A stretch of 64,000 nucleotides of DNA from positions 25,352,455-25,416,454 of the forward strand of contig NC_084497.1 of the NCBI RefSeq assembly GCF_030035675.1, written 5' to 3'. Source of the stretch: Rhineura floridana (lineage: Eukaryota > Chordata > Lepidosauria > Squamata > Rhineuridae). Positions 63,845 to 64,000 of this stretch are shown here, piece after piece (position 1 is the first letter of the stretch; each line of letters opens with the position of its first letter). A program made the position numbers and the translations under genes. The notes beneath the pieces were generated by a model. The model made no database searches. It worked only from the letters and a program-made list of their open reading frames with translations, and was not told the DNA's origin.

Positions 63845-64000
63845 GAGGGAGTATTGTACTGTCTAAGTTTTTAAATTGTGTTTTAAATTGTTTTTATAAG
63901 ATCTGTTTTAAATTGCATTTGTTTTAATGTTTTTAGTTACTGTGAACCGCCCAGAGAGCTTCAGCTATGGGGTGGTATACAAGTATAATAAAACAAACAA
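63845..64000 (+). mobile_element. L2-like LINE 3' tail at the window edge
   Basis: tactgtgaaccgcccagaga, gcttcagctatggggtggta, acaagtataataaaacaaa. Ends at or beyond the window. Confidence 0.72.

Overview
This window is vertebrate nuclear DNA, most likely from a squamate reptile (lizard or snake). The squamate call rests on the repeats. Several fragments encode the C-terminal part of an RTE/BovB reverse transcriptase. tRNA-headed SINEs end in the BovB tail, which is the Sauria-SINE design. CR1 and L2-like LINE tails, a very abundant tRNA-Ala-like SINE, many small hAT foldback elements and GATA-type simple repeats make up much of the rest. The species cannot be fixed from the sequence alone.

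The window holds one complete protein-coding gene: GABRD on the + strand, the GABA-A receptor delta subunit, in nine coding exons from 13246 to 44356. All eight introns are GT-AG. The exon lengths (68, 113, 68, 221, 83, 138, 156, 212 and 300 nt) keep one open frame of 452 codons plus a stop, the length I recall for the human protein. A GC/CpG-rich stretch at about 12790-13110 is the likely promoter. A single AATAAA at 45540 is the likely 3' end. Intron 1 is about 14 kb; the other introns are 0.8-5.8 kb.

Layout: 1-12700 is intergenic and repeat-rich, with a 14-unit minisatellite at 6232. 12700-45565 is GABRD. 45800-62900 is intergenic and dense in LINE, SINE and hAT copies, with a 616-bp GATA/GATT array at 56205. 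62950-63840 is a second CpG-rich promoter with a TATA box and a plausible non-coding first exon on the + strand. By synteny with mammals, where PRKCZ follows GABRD, it could belong to a PRKCZ ortholog, but no coding sequence is visible to prove that.

I see no bacterial genes, CRISPR array, intact tRNA or rRNA gene, or recognisable retrovirus. The biology beyond GABRD is mostly transposon archaeology: several small hAT-type families with readable 8-bp target duplications, multi-layer nested insertions, and transposon ends lying within about 20-55 bp of four GABRD splice acceptors. Repeat families without an established name are given working letters (hAT-A, hAT-B and so on) defined in the entries. 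Boundaries given without a target duplication are approximate.
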